Assembly: GCA_903936705.1 (NCBI GenBank) | Contig: CAIZWN010000034.1 | Location: 1-59,274 of the forward strand | DNA from: an uncultured Myxococcales bacterium | GTDB lineage: Bacteria; Myxococcota_A; UBA9042; DTJE01 | Direction of reading: 5' to 3' | Length of the DNA stretch: 59,274 nucleotides | In this document: one piece after another, positions 18,029 through 26,726 of the stretch | Layout: each line of letters opens with the position of its first letter | Numbering within the stretch: the stretch's first letter is position 1 | Made by a program: the position numbers and the translations under genes | Notes under the pieces: generated by a model | Seen by the model: the letters and a program-made list of their open reading frames with translations, nothing else | What the model was told of the DNA's origin: nothing | The model's database searches: none

Positions 18029-19297
18029 ATGAAGGTGCTGGTGGTCGGAAACGGGGGGCGCGAGCACGCCATGGCGTGGAAGCTTGGGCAGTCCCGCGGC
18101 GTCGAAGTCCTGATCACGAAGGGCAATGGCGGGACTGATGCAGTGGCCCGCGCGCTGCCTGTTTCCCCGACCGACATAGACGCCGTCATCGAGACTGCCA
18201 GGGCCGAGGGCGTCGGCTTGGTAGCCATAGGGCCCGAGGCACCCCTGGCCGCCGGGCTGGCTGATCGGCTGATGGCGGCCGGGATACCCGTTTTCGGGCC
18301 TGTCCAGGCTGCGGCACGCCTGGAATCCAGCAAGGCATTCACGCACGAAGTACTAGAGGCCGCGCACGTTCCGGCCGCCGGATGGCACGTTTTCGATCAC
18401 GCCGACGATGCCCTGCGCCATGTGGTTGGGTGCCACCTGCCGGTTGTGGTCAAGGCAGACGGGCTCGCGGCAGGCAAGGGCGTCGTTGTGGCGCTGCGTC
18501 GCGAAGAGGCAATCGAGGCCGTAAAGGCATTCATGGTGGATGGCACTCTGGGCCATGCTGGTCGGCGCGTGGTGATAGAGGATTTCCTGGTAGGCGAAGA
18601 AGCGTCCTTCATGGTGATCACCGATGGCGAGCATATCCTGCCGCTGGCTGGTGCGCGGGATCACAAGAGGGTCTTCGACAACGACATGGGCCCGAATACG
18701 GGCGGCATGGGTGCCTTTTCGCCGACGCCGCTGCTTGAGGGCGAGGCCAGGGACCACGTGCTGGCCTCGGTCATCCGCCCAACCCTGTCCGAACTGGCAA
18801 AGCGAGGCATTACTTACAAGGGCGTCCTGTACGCCGGTCTGATGTTCACGGCCGAAGGACCGAAGGTACTGGAATTCAACTGCCGTTTTGGTGATCCGGA
18901 AACACAGCCTGTACTGGTCCGAACTAAAGGCAACCTGTCCGAGGTGATGCTGGCGTGCAGCGAAGGACGGCTGGATCAGGTACGCCTGGACATCGAGCGC
19001 CACCCGGCCGTTTGCGTTGTCCTGTCGTCGGCAGGATATCCCGAACAGCCGCGCGTTGGTGATGTCATCGAGGGTCTGAACGAGGCCTCCGAGGTCGAGG
19101 GCGTGCACGTGTTCCATGCCGGGACAAGGCGACTGCCCGATGGGTCGATAGTCACGGCCGGTGGCCGCGTCCTGGGAGTTACTGCGGTTGGAAAATCGTT
19201 CCGCGAAACACGGGAACGAGCCTACCTGGCCGCAAGCCGAATACGGTTTGCCGGCATGCACTACCGTTCCGACATCGGAAAGGCTGCGCGCGGGTGA
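18029..19297 (+). CDS. purD: Phosphoribosylamine-glycine ligase (GAR synthetase)
   Basis: A 422-residue ATP-grasp enzyme that joins glycine to phosphoribosylamine in purine synthesis. Motifs include the N-terminal VVGNGGREHAMAW, VVKADGLAAGKGVVV and EEASFMVITDG. The metal-binding region of the ATP-grasp fold is FNCRFGDPETQ. GGAGG lies 5 nt before the ATG. It directly follows purH. The gene ends at TGA 19295-19297 and is followed by a 362-bp gap. Confidence 0.97.
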   Translation: MKVLVVGNGGREHAMAWKLGQSRGVEVLITKGNGGTDAVARALPVSPTDIDAVIETARAEGVGLVAIGPEAPLAAGLADRLMAAGIPVFGPVQAAARLESSKAFTHEVLEAAHVPAAGWHVFDHADDALRHVVGCHLPVVVKADGLAAGKGVVVALRREEAIEAVKAFMVDGTLGHAGRRVVIEDFLVGEEASFMVITDGEHILPLAGARDHKRVFDNDMGPNTGGMGAFSPTPLLEGEARDHVLASVIRPTLSELAKRGITYKGVLYAGLMFTAEGPKVLEFNCRFGDPETQPVLVRTKGNLSEVMLACSEGRLDQVRLDIERHPAVCVVLSSAGYPEQPRVGDVIEGLNEASEVEGVHVFHAGTRRLPDGSIVTAGGRVLGVTAVGKSFRETRERAYLAASRIRFAGMHYRSDIGKAARG

Positions 19298-19310
19298 AGA
19301 GGGTGAAGTT

Positions 19311-19440
19311 TGGTGCCCTGCGAAGTCCGTCGGGGAACCTGTCCGAACCCCGGAACGACACAGGTGGGCGTCGCAGTACCCGCATAAGGCGTCCCGGCCG
19401 AGCCGGGCCTGCACACCGCGGGAAGGGGCAACTCCCGGAT
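19311..19440 (+). ncRNA. Candidate structured RNA in the purD-glpA gap
   Basis: The 362-bp gap 19298-19659 has no convincing gene. Its first 140 bases hold nested complementary segments: CTGCGA (19318-19323) with TCGCAG (19371-19376), enclosing ACCTGT (19337-19342) with ACAGGT (19360-19365), enclosing CCG/CGG around a five-base loop. A separate CCCGGC-CGA-GCCGGG hairpin is at 19393-19407. A long bulged hairpin of this kind would suit a 6S-like or other housekeeping RNA. No SRP, tmRNA or RNase P core motif is present. High GC makes chance pairing possible. In the rest of the gap I see only the GAGAG ribosome site before glpA. Confidence 0.3.
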
Positions 19441-19659
19441 TTCAACACCAGCGGTTCGACCTGAAAAGTCACCACCGGCGCACCTGCAGGGCACCAGATC
19501 GGATGGTACGGCTGTCGAACTCACATTGCAATCCGGGGTGCGGCAGACGACAGGCGAATCCAAGCGCACGGCCATGATCGTACGACAACACCGTGTCGGA
19601 ATGTCCGTTGACCAAGGATCCTGCTGGATGCAAACTCGCAACGGCTTTATGAGAGTCTG

Positions 19660-21273
19660 ATGGCAAATCCGTCGCGTATCGAAACCCAGGTCTTGATCAT
19701 CGGGGGCGGCGTTACAGGAACCGCGCTGGTCCGTGACCTCGCGCTGCGCGGGGTTGATTGCATCCTGGTCGAGAAGGATGACATCAACGCCGGCGCCTCC
19801 GGACGCAACCACGGCCTGCTTCACAGCGGCGCCAGGTACGTCGCCGGCGACCAGGAGGCAGCGGTCGAGTGCCGCGTCGAGGGCGAGATTCTCAAGCGTC
19901 TGGCCTCGCAAACCATCCAGGATACCGGCGGCTTTTTTGTTGCGGTCGAGGGTGACGATGAACGATACATCGCCGACTTTCCATCGCATTGCAAACGCTC
20001 CGGAATCCTTGTTCACCGGGTGGACGTTGCCGCTGCACGCGAGCTGGAGCCAGCGCTTTCGCCCCACACGATCGCGGTCTTCGAAGTTCCTGATGCCTCA
20101 ATCGATCCTTTCAGGCTGTCTCTGGAAAGCATGGCCCAGGCCAGGACCTTGGGCGCTCGCCTGATGAGACGCTCCCGCGTCATCGGCTTCCAGCGCGAAG
20201 GGCGGCGGATTCGTGCAGTGCAGGTGCGATCGATGCAGCTCGGGGAGGACGTGTGGATCGAGGCCGCCCAGGTGGTTAACGCGGCTGGGGCATGGGCCAG
20301 GGAAGTGGCGCTGCTGGCTGGGGCGTCGATCAACATGACGTACTCGAAGGGGACGCTGCTGGTCACTCACGGGCGCCTGGCCCAGCGGGTCGTGAACCGC
20401 CTGCGACCGCCCGGCAATGCGGATATCATGATGCCTGGGGGCACGGTCTCGATAGTCGGCACCACATCAACGCGCGTCGACTCACTGGACAACATTTACC
20501 CCACGACCGCCGAGGCCGACCTGATCGTAGATGAGGCCTCGCGGATGCTGCCGGCCCTTCAAACGATGCGATTCATTCGCGCATATTCGGGCGTGCGACC
20601 GCTGGTGGGATCAACCGGCGTTGCCGACGGCCGCACGGCATCCCGGGGTTTCGCCCTGTTCGACCACGATGTAGACGGCATCGACAACCTGGCAACCATC
20701 ACCGGTGGAAAGCTCACGACTTGCCGGCTGATGGCCGAGCGAGCTGCGGACCTGGTCTGCCGCCGCCTGGGAGTGGCTGCCCCTTGTCTTACCGCAATTA
20801 CGCAACTGCCGGTGGCCCCCGAATGCAAGTGGACCGAGCCCGGCCACGCACCGCGCGAATGGATGAGAACAGGGCAGGCCGAAACGCTTCTGTGCGAATG
20901 CGAGATGGTGTCTGCCAGTGCAGTCGATACGATCTACGCGGCGCTGGTAGCAGCCGGCGACACGCCTACGCTGACTGACATCGGCATGCGCAGCAGGGTC
21001 GGCAAGGGCGCGTGCCAGGGTGCGTTCTGCGCGGTACGCGCCGTGGCTCACCTATACCAGCGCGGCGATTTCCAGGCACAGAGGGGCCTTGACGAGATCA
21101 TCGATTTCTTTGCCGAACGCTGGAAGGGACAGCACTCGGTATTATGGGGCGAGCAACTGGCCCAGGCCGAGCTGATGGAGGCGCTGCATTGCGGCCTGTT
21201 CGGCGAGGAATTGCGCGGGGACGACATGCACGGCTTATGCCCGCCCGCCCTGAACGGCAAGGTGTCCCCATGA
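19660..21273 (+). CDS. glpA: Anaerobic glycerol-3-phosphate dehydrogenase, subunit A
   Basis: A 537-residue FAD-dependent catalytic subunit that oxidises glycerol-3-phosphate to dihydroxyacetone phosphate. The FAD Rossmann motif is GGGVTGTALVRDLALRG, followed by GASGRNHGLLHSGARY and the C-terminal FAD contact TITGGKLTTCRLMAE. A C-terminal BFD-type [2Fe-2S] domain carries C412-x-C414 and C452-x4-C457. The ATG at 19660 is preceded by GAGAG. The stop overlaps the start of glpB by four bases, typical of translational coupling. No glycerol kinase or facilitator gene lies nearby. Confidence 0.93.
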   Translation: MANPSRIETQVLIIGGGVTGTALVRDLALRGVDCILVEKDDINAGASGRNHGLLHSGARYVAGDQEAAVECRVEGEILKRLASQTIQDTGGFFVAVEGDDERYIADFPSHCKRSGILVHRVDVAAARELEPALSPHTIAVFEVPDASIDPFRLSLESMAQARTLGARLMRRSRVIGFQREGRRIRAVQVRSMQLGEDVWIEAAQVVNAAGAWAREVALLAGASINMTYSKGTLLVTHGRLAQRVVNRLRPPGNADIMMPGGTVSIVGTTSTRVDSLDNIYPTTAEADLIVDEASRMLPALQTMRFIRAYSGVRPLVGSTGVADGRTASRGFALFDHDVDGIDNLATITGGKLTTCRLMAERAADLVCRRLGVAAPCLTAITQLPVAPECKWTEPGHAPREWMRTGQAETLLCECEMVSASAVDTIYAALVAAGDTPTLTDIGMRSRVGKGACQGAFCAVRAVAHLYQRGDFQAQRGLDEIIDFFAERWKGQHSVLWGEQLAQAELMEALHCGLFGEELRGDDMHGLCPPALNGKVSP

Positions 21274-22580
21274 CGCACACGCGACAAGACACGTTCGACG
21301 TAGCAGTGATCGGCGCTGGAATGGCAGGCATGGCGGCAGCACTGTTTGCGGCGGAACGTGGTCTTTCGTGCATCCAGATCGGCAATGGCGGCGGGATCCT
21401 TTTCGCCAGCGGCCTGCTGGATCTGATGTCGATCCACCCATTGGCCGAGCGTCGCAAGTGGGGCTTTCCGTTTGATGCGCTGGCTGCCCTGGCCCTTGAA
21501 CAGCCACAGCACCCACTTGCAAGGATCGATGCCACGTCGGTCCGCACGGCGTTCAATGCCTTCGTGGCAGCGCTTGGCAAGGCAGGGCTTCCATACGCCC
21601 CGCTTGGCAAGGCAAACAGCGACGTCTTGACGTCGATCGGCACGATCAAGCCAACCTACGGTGTGCCGCGCTCGATGATTGCCGGGGTCAAGGCACTGGC
21701 CCAGCGCCCCCCGTGCCTGTTCGTGGATTTTCACGGACTGCGCGAGTTCAGCGCACGCCAGATTGTCTCGACGCTGGGCGACAGCTGGCCTGCCGCCCGC
21801 TTCCAGCGACTTCAATTTCCCGGGACCGAGGCCGTGCCCGAGTTGTATGCGGCCCACCTGGCCCGCGCCCTTGAGAACGTGGAAACTCGCGCCAGAACAA
21901 TCGACCTCGTAAAGCCGTTGCTTGGAGACGCACAAGCCATCGGATTCCCGGCGCTGCTGGGCCTGGAACACTCGGTTGAAGTCCACGCTGCATTCGAGGC
22001 TGGATTGGGCCTGCCGGTGTTCGAGATTCCGACGATGCCGACATCCGTACCCGGGTTGCGTCTGCTGATGGCGCTTGAGGCAGCAGTGGCGACCCGCGGG
22101 GTCAGCAGGCGCCACCATTCAACTGTCGATTCGATCGTTTTCGACGACGAGACTGCCACAATCGGTTTAATCGATAGTCCCGGCGGCGAACGCGTGGTCG
22201 CACGCACCGTAGTATTGGCCACTGGACGTTTCATGGGTCGCGGCCTTGTCGCCGATCGTGGACACGTCAGCGAAAGCATTATCGGGCTTCCGGTACACCA
22301 GCCGACTTCCCGAAATGAATGGCACCAGCGAGACTTCCTGGACCCAACGGGGCACGCCATCAATCGCGCCGGGCTGTTGATCGACGATTCGTGGCGGCCA
22401 CTCGACGCGGCTGGAAACCCGGCCTGGCCTCACCTCTTTGCCGTAGGCTCGATTCTGGCACACCAGGACTGGATGCGGTCGAAATGCGGCTCGGGGCTTG
22501 CTATCGCAACGGCGTGGGCGGCGGTTAGACAGATCACACGGCAGCTCTACGGAGACTGCGACAAGGCAGGAGAGCCATGA
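21270..22580 (+). CDS. glpB: Anaerobic glycerol-3-phosphate dehydrogenase, subunit B
   Basis: A 436-residue flavoprotein. The N-terminal dinucleotide-binding motif VAVIGAGMAGMAAALFAAERG is visible, as is the C-terminal LFAVGSILAHQDWM region found in GlpB. In the Escherichia complex GlpB works with GlpA and passes electrons to GlpC. The ATG at 21270 lies inside an ATGA overlap with glpA, and its own stop overlaps the next gene in the same way. The frame is open further 5', but that part is a shadow of glpA. Confidence 0.88.
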   Translation: MTHTRQDTFDVAVIGAGMAGMAAALFAAERGLSCIQIGNGGGILFASGLLDLMSIHPLAERRKWGFPFDALAALALEQPQHPLARIDATSVRTAFNAFVAALGKAGLPYAPLGKANSDVLTSIGTIKPTYGVPRSMIAGVKALAQRPPCLFVDFHGLREFSARQIVSTLGDSWPAARFQRLQFPGTEAVPELYAAHLARALENVETRARTIDLVKPLLGDAQAIGFPALLGLEHSVEVHAAFEAGLGLPVFEIPTMPTSVPGLRLLMALEAAVATRGVSRRHHSTVDSIVFDDETATIGLIDSPGGERVVARTVVLATGRFMGRGLVADRGHVSESIIGLPVHQPTSRNEWHQRDFLDPTGHAINRAGLLIDDSWRPLDAAGNPAWPHLFAVGSILAHQDWMRSKCGSGLAIATAWAAVRQITRQLYGDCDKAGEP

Positions 22581-24268
22581 CGCCAGCGCTCTTCCGGATA
22601 GCCCTGTACGGATCGCTAGCCATCTGCCTGCTGGGTTTGTTGTGGCGCGTTTCGACCTGGTTCCATCTTCGTGTCGGTCCGGATGCCTGCAATGTTACCG
22701 TGTTCCAGCGACTGATCACAGCGGTTCGTGGTGCAGTCTCGGTTACGTTTAGTCGCGGCCTGGTACACGTCCTGCGCGCTTTTTTCGTCGATGTGGTGTT
22801 TCAGAACCGGCTCTTCGCCCGCGAGAAATTGCGCTGGCTTGGACACCAGTTGATCCTGACTGGCTTCACCGGGTTGGTGTTGGTGCACGCGCTTGCCTCG
22901 GTGCTGGCGGGAAAGCTTTCTCCGGGCTACCAGCCGACACTGGATCCGTACATGTTCCTGCGTAACCTGGCTGGCGTCATGGTCTTTGTTGGAATCGCCA
23001 TGGTGTTCGCGGGAAGACGCCGGCAGCAGACCGGTTTTCCCCAATCGCGACGCCCGATTGACGCCATCTTCGTCGCTCTCCTGGGGACGATCCTGGTCTC
23101 GGGGTTCCTGCTGGAAGCCCACAAGATAGCCTCGCCGCGCGCCTTCTACCGCATGACGGACCAGTTCATCGGCACGACCGATCCCGAAGAGCTGAAGCCG
23201 TTGCGCGCCTTATGGGCCAGCGAGTTCGGTGTGGCATTCGACGACATGGGGGACGGGATCGAGCCGGCCGTCATTGCAGAGGGCCGCGAACTGCATGGCG
23301 ATGCCTGCGCATCCTGCCACGCCAAGCCGACATCCGCCTTCATCTCCTACACAGCAGCAAAGGTGCTGGCGCCATTGAGCGGGGCTCTGGACGAGGCACG
23401 CGCAGACACTTGGCTTCTGTACCTGCACCTCTTCGCCTGTTTCATCGGCCTGGCTCTGCTGCCGTTTTCGCGGTTCTTCCACGCTGTTGCCGACCCGGTC
23501 AGTTTGCTGGTCAACGGAGCGGCCCGTGAACGTGAGTTCTCGTCCGCCGGCCGTGCCTCGAGAAGGGCTCTTGCCCTTGATGCTTGCGTACACTGCGGCC
23601 TTTGCGACTCCAGTTGCTCGGTGGGACCGCTGGCACGTCACCTGGGCAACCCGGCACTGCTGCCATCGCACAAGATTGTCGCCACCGGCGCGCATGCCAG
23701 GCGGAGGCTGCTTTCCCACGGTATCGGGCCGGATGCCCTTCTGGTTTCGGAAGGCGCCTTCCAGTGCACGGACTGCGGACGCTGCACCACCAGGTGCCCG
23801 GTTGGCCTTGACCTGGCTGACCTTTGGGAAGCCGGACGCGGCGACCTTGCGATTGCCGGGCTTCCGGCGCCGTCCCAATGGGTACAGGCACGATCGGCCT
23901 TCGCATGGGCCGAGTCCCTGGACTCGCGATCGACGCCTGACGCCCCCTCGGCCCCGCTGGCGTCCGACCGCCGCACCTTCTCGCATTGCGTCCAGTGCCA
24001 GACATGCACGAACGTCTGCCCGGTCGTCGCCCACAGCATCGATACGGAACACGGCGTGGACCTTACACCCCAGAAGGTGATGAACCTGCTGCGACTGGGC
24101 ATGCTGGACCTGACTCTGGGCTCGCGAATGGTCTGGGACTGCGCCACGTGCTACCAGTGCCAGGAAAATTGTCCCGAGGGCGTCCGCGTGACCGACGTGA
24201 TGTGCGAATTACGCGGACTGGCCTACCACCGGCTGGGTTCAGTCCGGAATCCCGGGGGGCCGTCATGA
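22577..24268 (+). CDS. Cytochrome b / c-haem / ferredoxin fusion (HdrE-HdrC or QmoC-like), GlpC-replacing subunit
   Basis: The 563-residue protein has five hydrophobic helices (about 5-24, 90-111, 129-146, 163-181 and 278-300). His at H90, H104, H182, H284 and H302 are possible b-haem ligands, as in NarI/HdrE-type subunits. The loop between helices 4 and 5 contains C244-A-S-C247-H248, a c-type haem site. The C-terminal half has four C-x2-C-x2-C-x3-C clusters (C337-C347, C397-C407, C471-C481 and C522-C532). AGGAG precedes the ATG, which overlaps glpB by four bases. The likely role is moving electrons from GlpAB to the quinone pool or a c-haem partner. Confidence 0.8.
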   Translation: MTPALFRIALYGSLAICLLGLLWRVSTWFHLRVGPDACNVTVFQRLITAVRGAVSVTFSRGLVHVLRAFFVDVVFQNRLFAREKLRWLGHQLILTGFTGLVLVHALASVLAGKLSPGYQPTLDPYMFLRNLAGVMVFVGIAMVFAGRRRQQTGFPQSRRPIDAIFVALLGTILVSGFLLEAHKIASPRAFYRMTDQFIGTTDPEELKPLRALWASEFGVAFDDMGDGIEPAVIAEGRELHGDACASCHAKPTSAFISYTAAKVLAPLSGALDEARADTWLLYLHLFACFIGLALLPFSRFFHAVADPVSLLVNGAAREREFSSAGRASRRALALDACVHCGLCDSSCSVGPLARHLGNPALLPSHKIVATGAHARRRLLSHGIGPDALLVSEGAFQCTDCGRCTTRCPVGLDLADLWEAGRGDLAIAGLPAPSQWVQARSAFAWAESLDSRSTPDAPSAPLASDRRTFSHCVQCQTCTNVCPVVAHSIDTEHGVDLTPQKVMNLLRLGMLDLTLGSRMVWDCATCYQCQENCPEGVRVTDVMCELRGLAYHRLGSVRNPGGPS

Positions 24269-25089
24269 AATTTGCGCTGTTCGTCGGCTGCAAGATCCCG
24301 TCCCGACTGCCGGCGTACGAGATTTCTACGCGCGCAGTACTGGGCCGCCTGGGAGTATCGCTGGTCGATCTGGATTTCACGTGCTGCGGCTATCCTGCCA
24401 GGAACATCAGCCGGGACGCCTTTGTCCTTGCAGCAGCCAGGAACCTTGCACTGGCCGAGCGGGCAGGCCTGGACGTGCTGACACCCTGTAAATGCTGCTT
24501 CGGAAACCTTCGTCATGCCATAAGGTTCCTTGGCGAGGACGAGGCGCTGCGTTCGCGTGTTGAGAAGGCGCTGGCAACCGAGGGCCTGGCCTGGTCGGGG
24601 CACACCGAGGTCCATCACCTGTTGCCGCTGCTGGCTCGCAAGGTCGGCATCGACAAGGTCACCGCATCAGTACGCCTCCCACAGACCGGCATGCGCGTGG
24701 CGGCCCAGTACGGTTGCCACGCGCTGCGTCCTAGTAACGTGACCCGCTTCGATAACCCGATGGCGCCAACGATCTTCGAGAAATTGATTCGTGCAACCGG
24801 CGCTGTCGCTATCAACTGGCCCCGTCGCCTGGATTGTTGCGGCGACCCTCTCCACGAGGCCAACGGCCCGCTGTCGGAAAGAATAACGCTGGCCAAGCTG
24901 GCCGACGCACGCCAGTCGGGGGCAACAACAATCTGCACGGCCTGTCCGCATTGCCATCTACGCATGGACGCCGTCCTCGCCGGCAGCACCAGCGCGTCCG
25001 CCGAAACCGGGACGGAAATCAAGACCCTGCTCTATCCACAACTCCTGGGACTGGCGATGGGCCTGGCTCCAGAGGCACTTGGGATGTAG
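24265..25089 (+). CDS. CCG-domain (HdrB/GlpC C-terminal-like) Fe-S protein
   Basis: The 274-residue protein has two cysteine-rich CCG modules. The first has C9, CCGYP at C40-C41, and CKCC at C75-C78. The second has GCH, LDCCGDP and CTACPHC. These modules bind non-cubane or linked Fe-S clusters in heterodisulfide reductase HdrB and form the C-terminal half of GlpC. No membrane segment is present. The ATG at 24265 overlaps the upstream stop (ATGA), so all four genes 19660-25089 are coupled. With the cytochrome/ferredoxin fusion it supplies the parts of GlpC as two chains. Confidence 0.82.
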   Translation: MKFALFVGCKIPSRLPAYEISTRAVLGRLGVSLVDLDFTCCGYPARNISRDAFVLAAARNLALAERAGLDVLTPCKCCFGNLRHAIRFLGEDEALRSRVEKALATEGLAWSGHTEVHHLLPLLARKVGIDKVTASVRLPQTGMRVAAQYGCHALRPSNVTRFDNPMAPTIFEKLIRATGAVAINWPRRLDCCGDPLHEANGPLSERITLAKLADARQSGATTICTACPHCHLRMDAVLAGSTSASAETGTEIKTLLYPQLLGLAMGLAPEALGM

Positions 25090-25096
25090 TGGGTTT

Positions 25097-26680
25097 TCAG
25101 CGCCGATCCCGCCTGACCAGCCAGATCGGGCCCAGGTCCCAGACCCTTGTAGCGCCCTTGGCGTACTCCTCGCCAGGCAGGGTCATCATGTAACGACGCC
25201 GTGCTGCTCCGTCCTCCGGGAAGTCTTGCCCCAGTTCCCGATCGGCAATCACGTGCGCCGGATAGCTTGAACACTGGGTGCGAGGAAGGTTGCACTCGAA
25301 GGCAACGGCCTGCCCTGGACTGTCGGCAAGGATCGCCCGGGCGACTTCGCGGAATACCGGGACGCTGGTCTTCGCCTCTTCCTGCAAGTAGTAGCGCGCC
25401 GACAACACGCCCTGGGCGAAAGCGACCAGGGCCAGCAGGACCAGCACTGCCCCCTGGATTCGCACCGACCTTACCCTCGACAGCACCCATGCAACTGGTA
25501 CCAGGGCCAACGGGAACACCACAATCGTGTAGTGCGGGAAAAAGAGCTTCCTACCCCAGAACAGTGCGGCCACCAGCGGCAGATTGACTACGACCAGGAA
25601 GGCCAGCGGATTCTGCACCACCGCATCCCGACCCTTCCTTGCCAGGTTGACGATTGTGTTTCCAACCAGGGCCAGCGTGGCGCCCAGGGACAACAGAACG
25701 CCGATCGCGATCGCGCCGGTCAGCATGATCCCCGTAGGCAGATGCAATTCCAGGAAGTCCGACATGATCTTGAGATTGCTGCCGCGCAGGAACCCCCACT
25801 CGGTCATCGGAAAGGCCGACCCCTTGGCGACAAAGTAGGTCATGTCGCCGGCGGCATACAGGACCATGTAGTACACCGCACGAAGGGACTCGATCACTGG
25901 CGCCGAGCTGCCCGCAACGTTCCCCAGCAGAAGGCGGGTGTTGGCAAACCCGTTGAGGGCGTCAACGATCACGTATGGCAGGTAGGTTGCAGCCCCGGCC
26001 GCCAGGCCCGCCACAAACTGCAGCCACCTGAAACCCTTTGGCCGCACCACGACCATGGCGGCCACTGCCAGGGCGACAAGAAGCGCCACCGACAGATGGA
26101 TTTGCGGGGCCGCAACCATCAGGGCTCCCAGCCAGAAGGTCGATCGACGCCCCTGCCCGCGGATCGTGTAGACCAGCACCACCAGGAACCAGAAGCCTAT
26201 TGGCAGCAGCAGGTTGGGATTCCAGATCCGGTCCGAGTGGAACAGATGAAACGGGTTGAACGCCGCCAGCAACAGCCCGCCCAGGGCGGCAGGAGGACCA
26301 TATTCACGCCGCAATAGCCGGTATCCAATCGCCAGTCCGCCGACCGACAGCAGGACGATCAGGGCCATCGACGCCTCGGGGGAGTTGAACACCAGCAGAG
26401 GCAACCCCAGAATCCAGAAATACACACCGCCCGGAATATGGGCGCCCACGGCAACAGTCGTCAGCGTCCCCTGGACCGGGAAGTGCTTCAGGTCACCAAC
26501 ACTCTTGGCGATGCTGTACTGCAACGCCTCGTCGCCGGCGAAACGTGCGTTGTCGTAGAAGGCAAAACGGAAGATCAGCGAGGCCGCCAGTACCACACAG
26601 GCAATCCAGTCCCATGAAAGCATCCTTGAAAGCAGACGGTCGGTCGGCTGCGAAAATCCCTGCCCATCGGGGCCAGTCAT
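25097..26680 (-). CDS. Polyprenol-phosphate-dependent glycosyltransferase, GT39/ArnT-like membrane protein
   Basis: A 527-residue integral membrane protein with about 10-12 helices. The first periplasmic loop carries NARFAGDEALQY; an acidic D-E pair after the first helix is characteristic of GT-C glycosyltransferases that take sugar from polyprenyl phosphate. HSDRIWNPNLLLP is a second conserved-looking loop. It probably transfers a sugar made available by the GT2 gene just upstream. The ATG at 26680 has GGGGA about 8 nt upstream. The longer open frame would overlap the GT2 gene and was not used. Confidence 0.7.
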   Translation of the reverse strand: MTGPDGQGFSQPTDRLLSRMLSWDWIACVVLAASLIFRFAFYDNARFAGDEALQYSIAKSVGDLKHFPVQGTLTTVAVGAHIPGGVYFWILGLPLLVFNSPEASMALIVLLSVGGLAIGYRLLRREYGPPAALGGLLLAAFNPFHLFHSDRIWNPNLLLPIGFWFLVVLVYTIRGQGRRSTFWLGALMVAAPQIHLSVALLVALAVAAMVVVRPKGFRWLQFVAGLAAGAATYLPYVIVDALNGFANTRLLLGNVAGSSAPVIESLRAVYYMVLYAAGDMTYFVAKGSAFPMTEWGFLRGSNLKIMSDFLELHLPTGIMLTGAIAIGVLLSLGATLALVGNTIVNLARKGRDAVVQNPLAFLVVVNLPLVAALFWGRKLFFPHYTIVVFPLALVPVAWVLSRVRSVRIQGAVLVLLALVAFAQGVLSARYYLQEEAKTSVPVFREVARAILADSPGQAVAFECNLPRTQCSSYPAHVIADRELGQDFPEDGAARRRYMMTLPGEEYAKGATRVWDLGPIWLVRRDRR

Positions 26681-26726
26681 CGTCGATTCCCCATCCATAC
26701 AGACAACGAAGGATAGACGAACGGGG

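Noticed and set aside
19311-19440. SRP (4.5S) RNA, tmRNA or RNase P RNA in the purD-glpA gap
   Set aside because: The diagnostic cores (for example GGAAG-AGCAG for SRP, the tRNA-like end of tmRNA, the P4 helix of RNase P) are absent; kept only as an unnamed candidate RNA.
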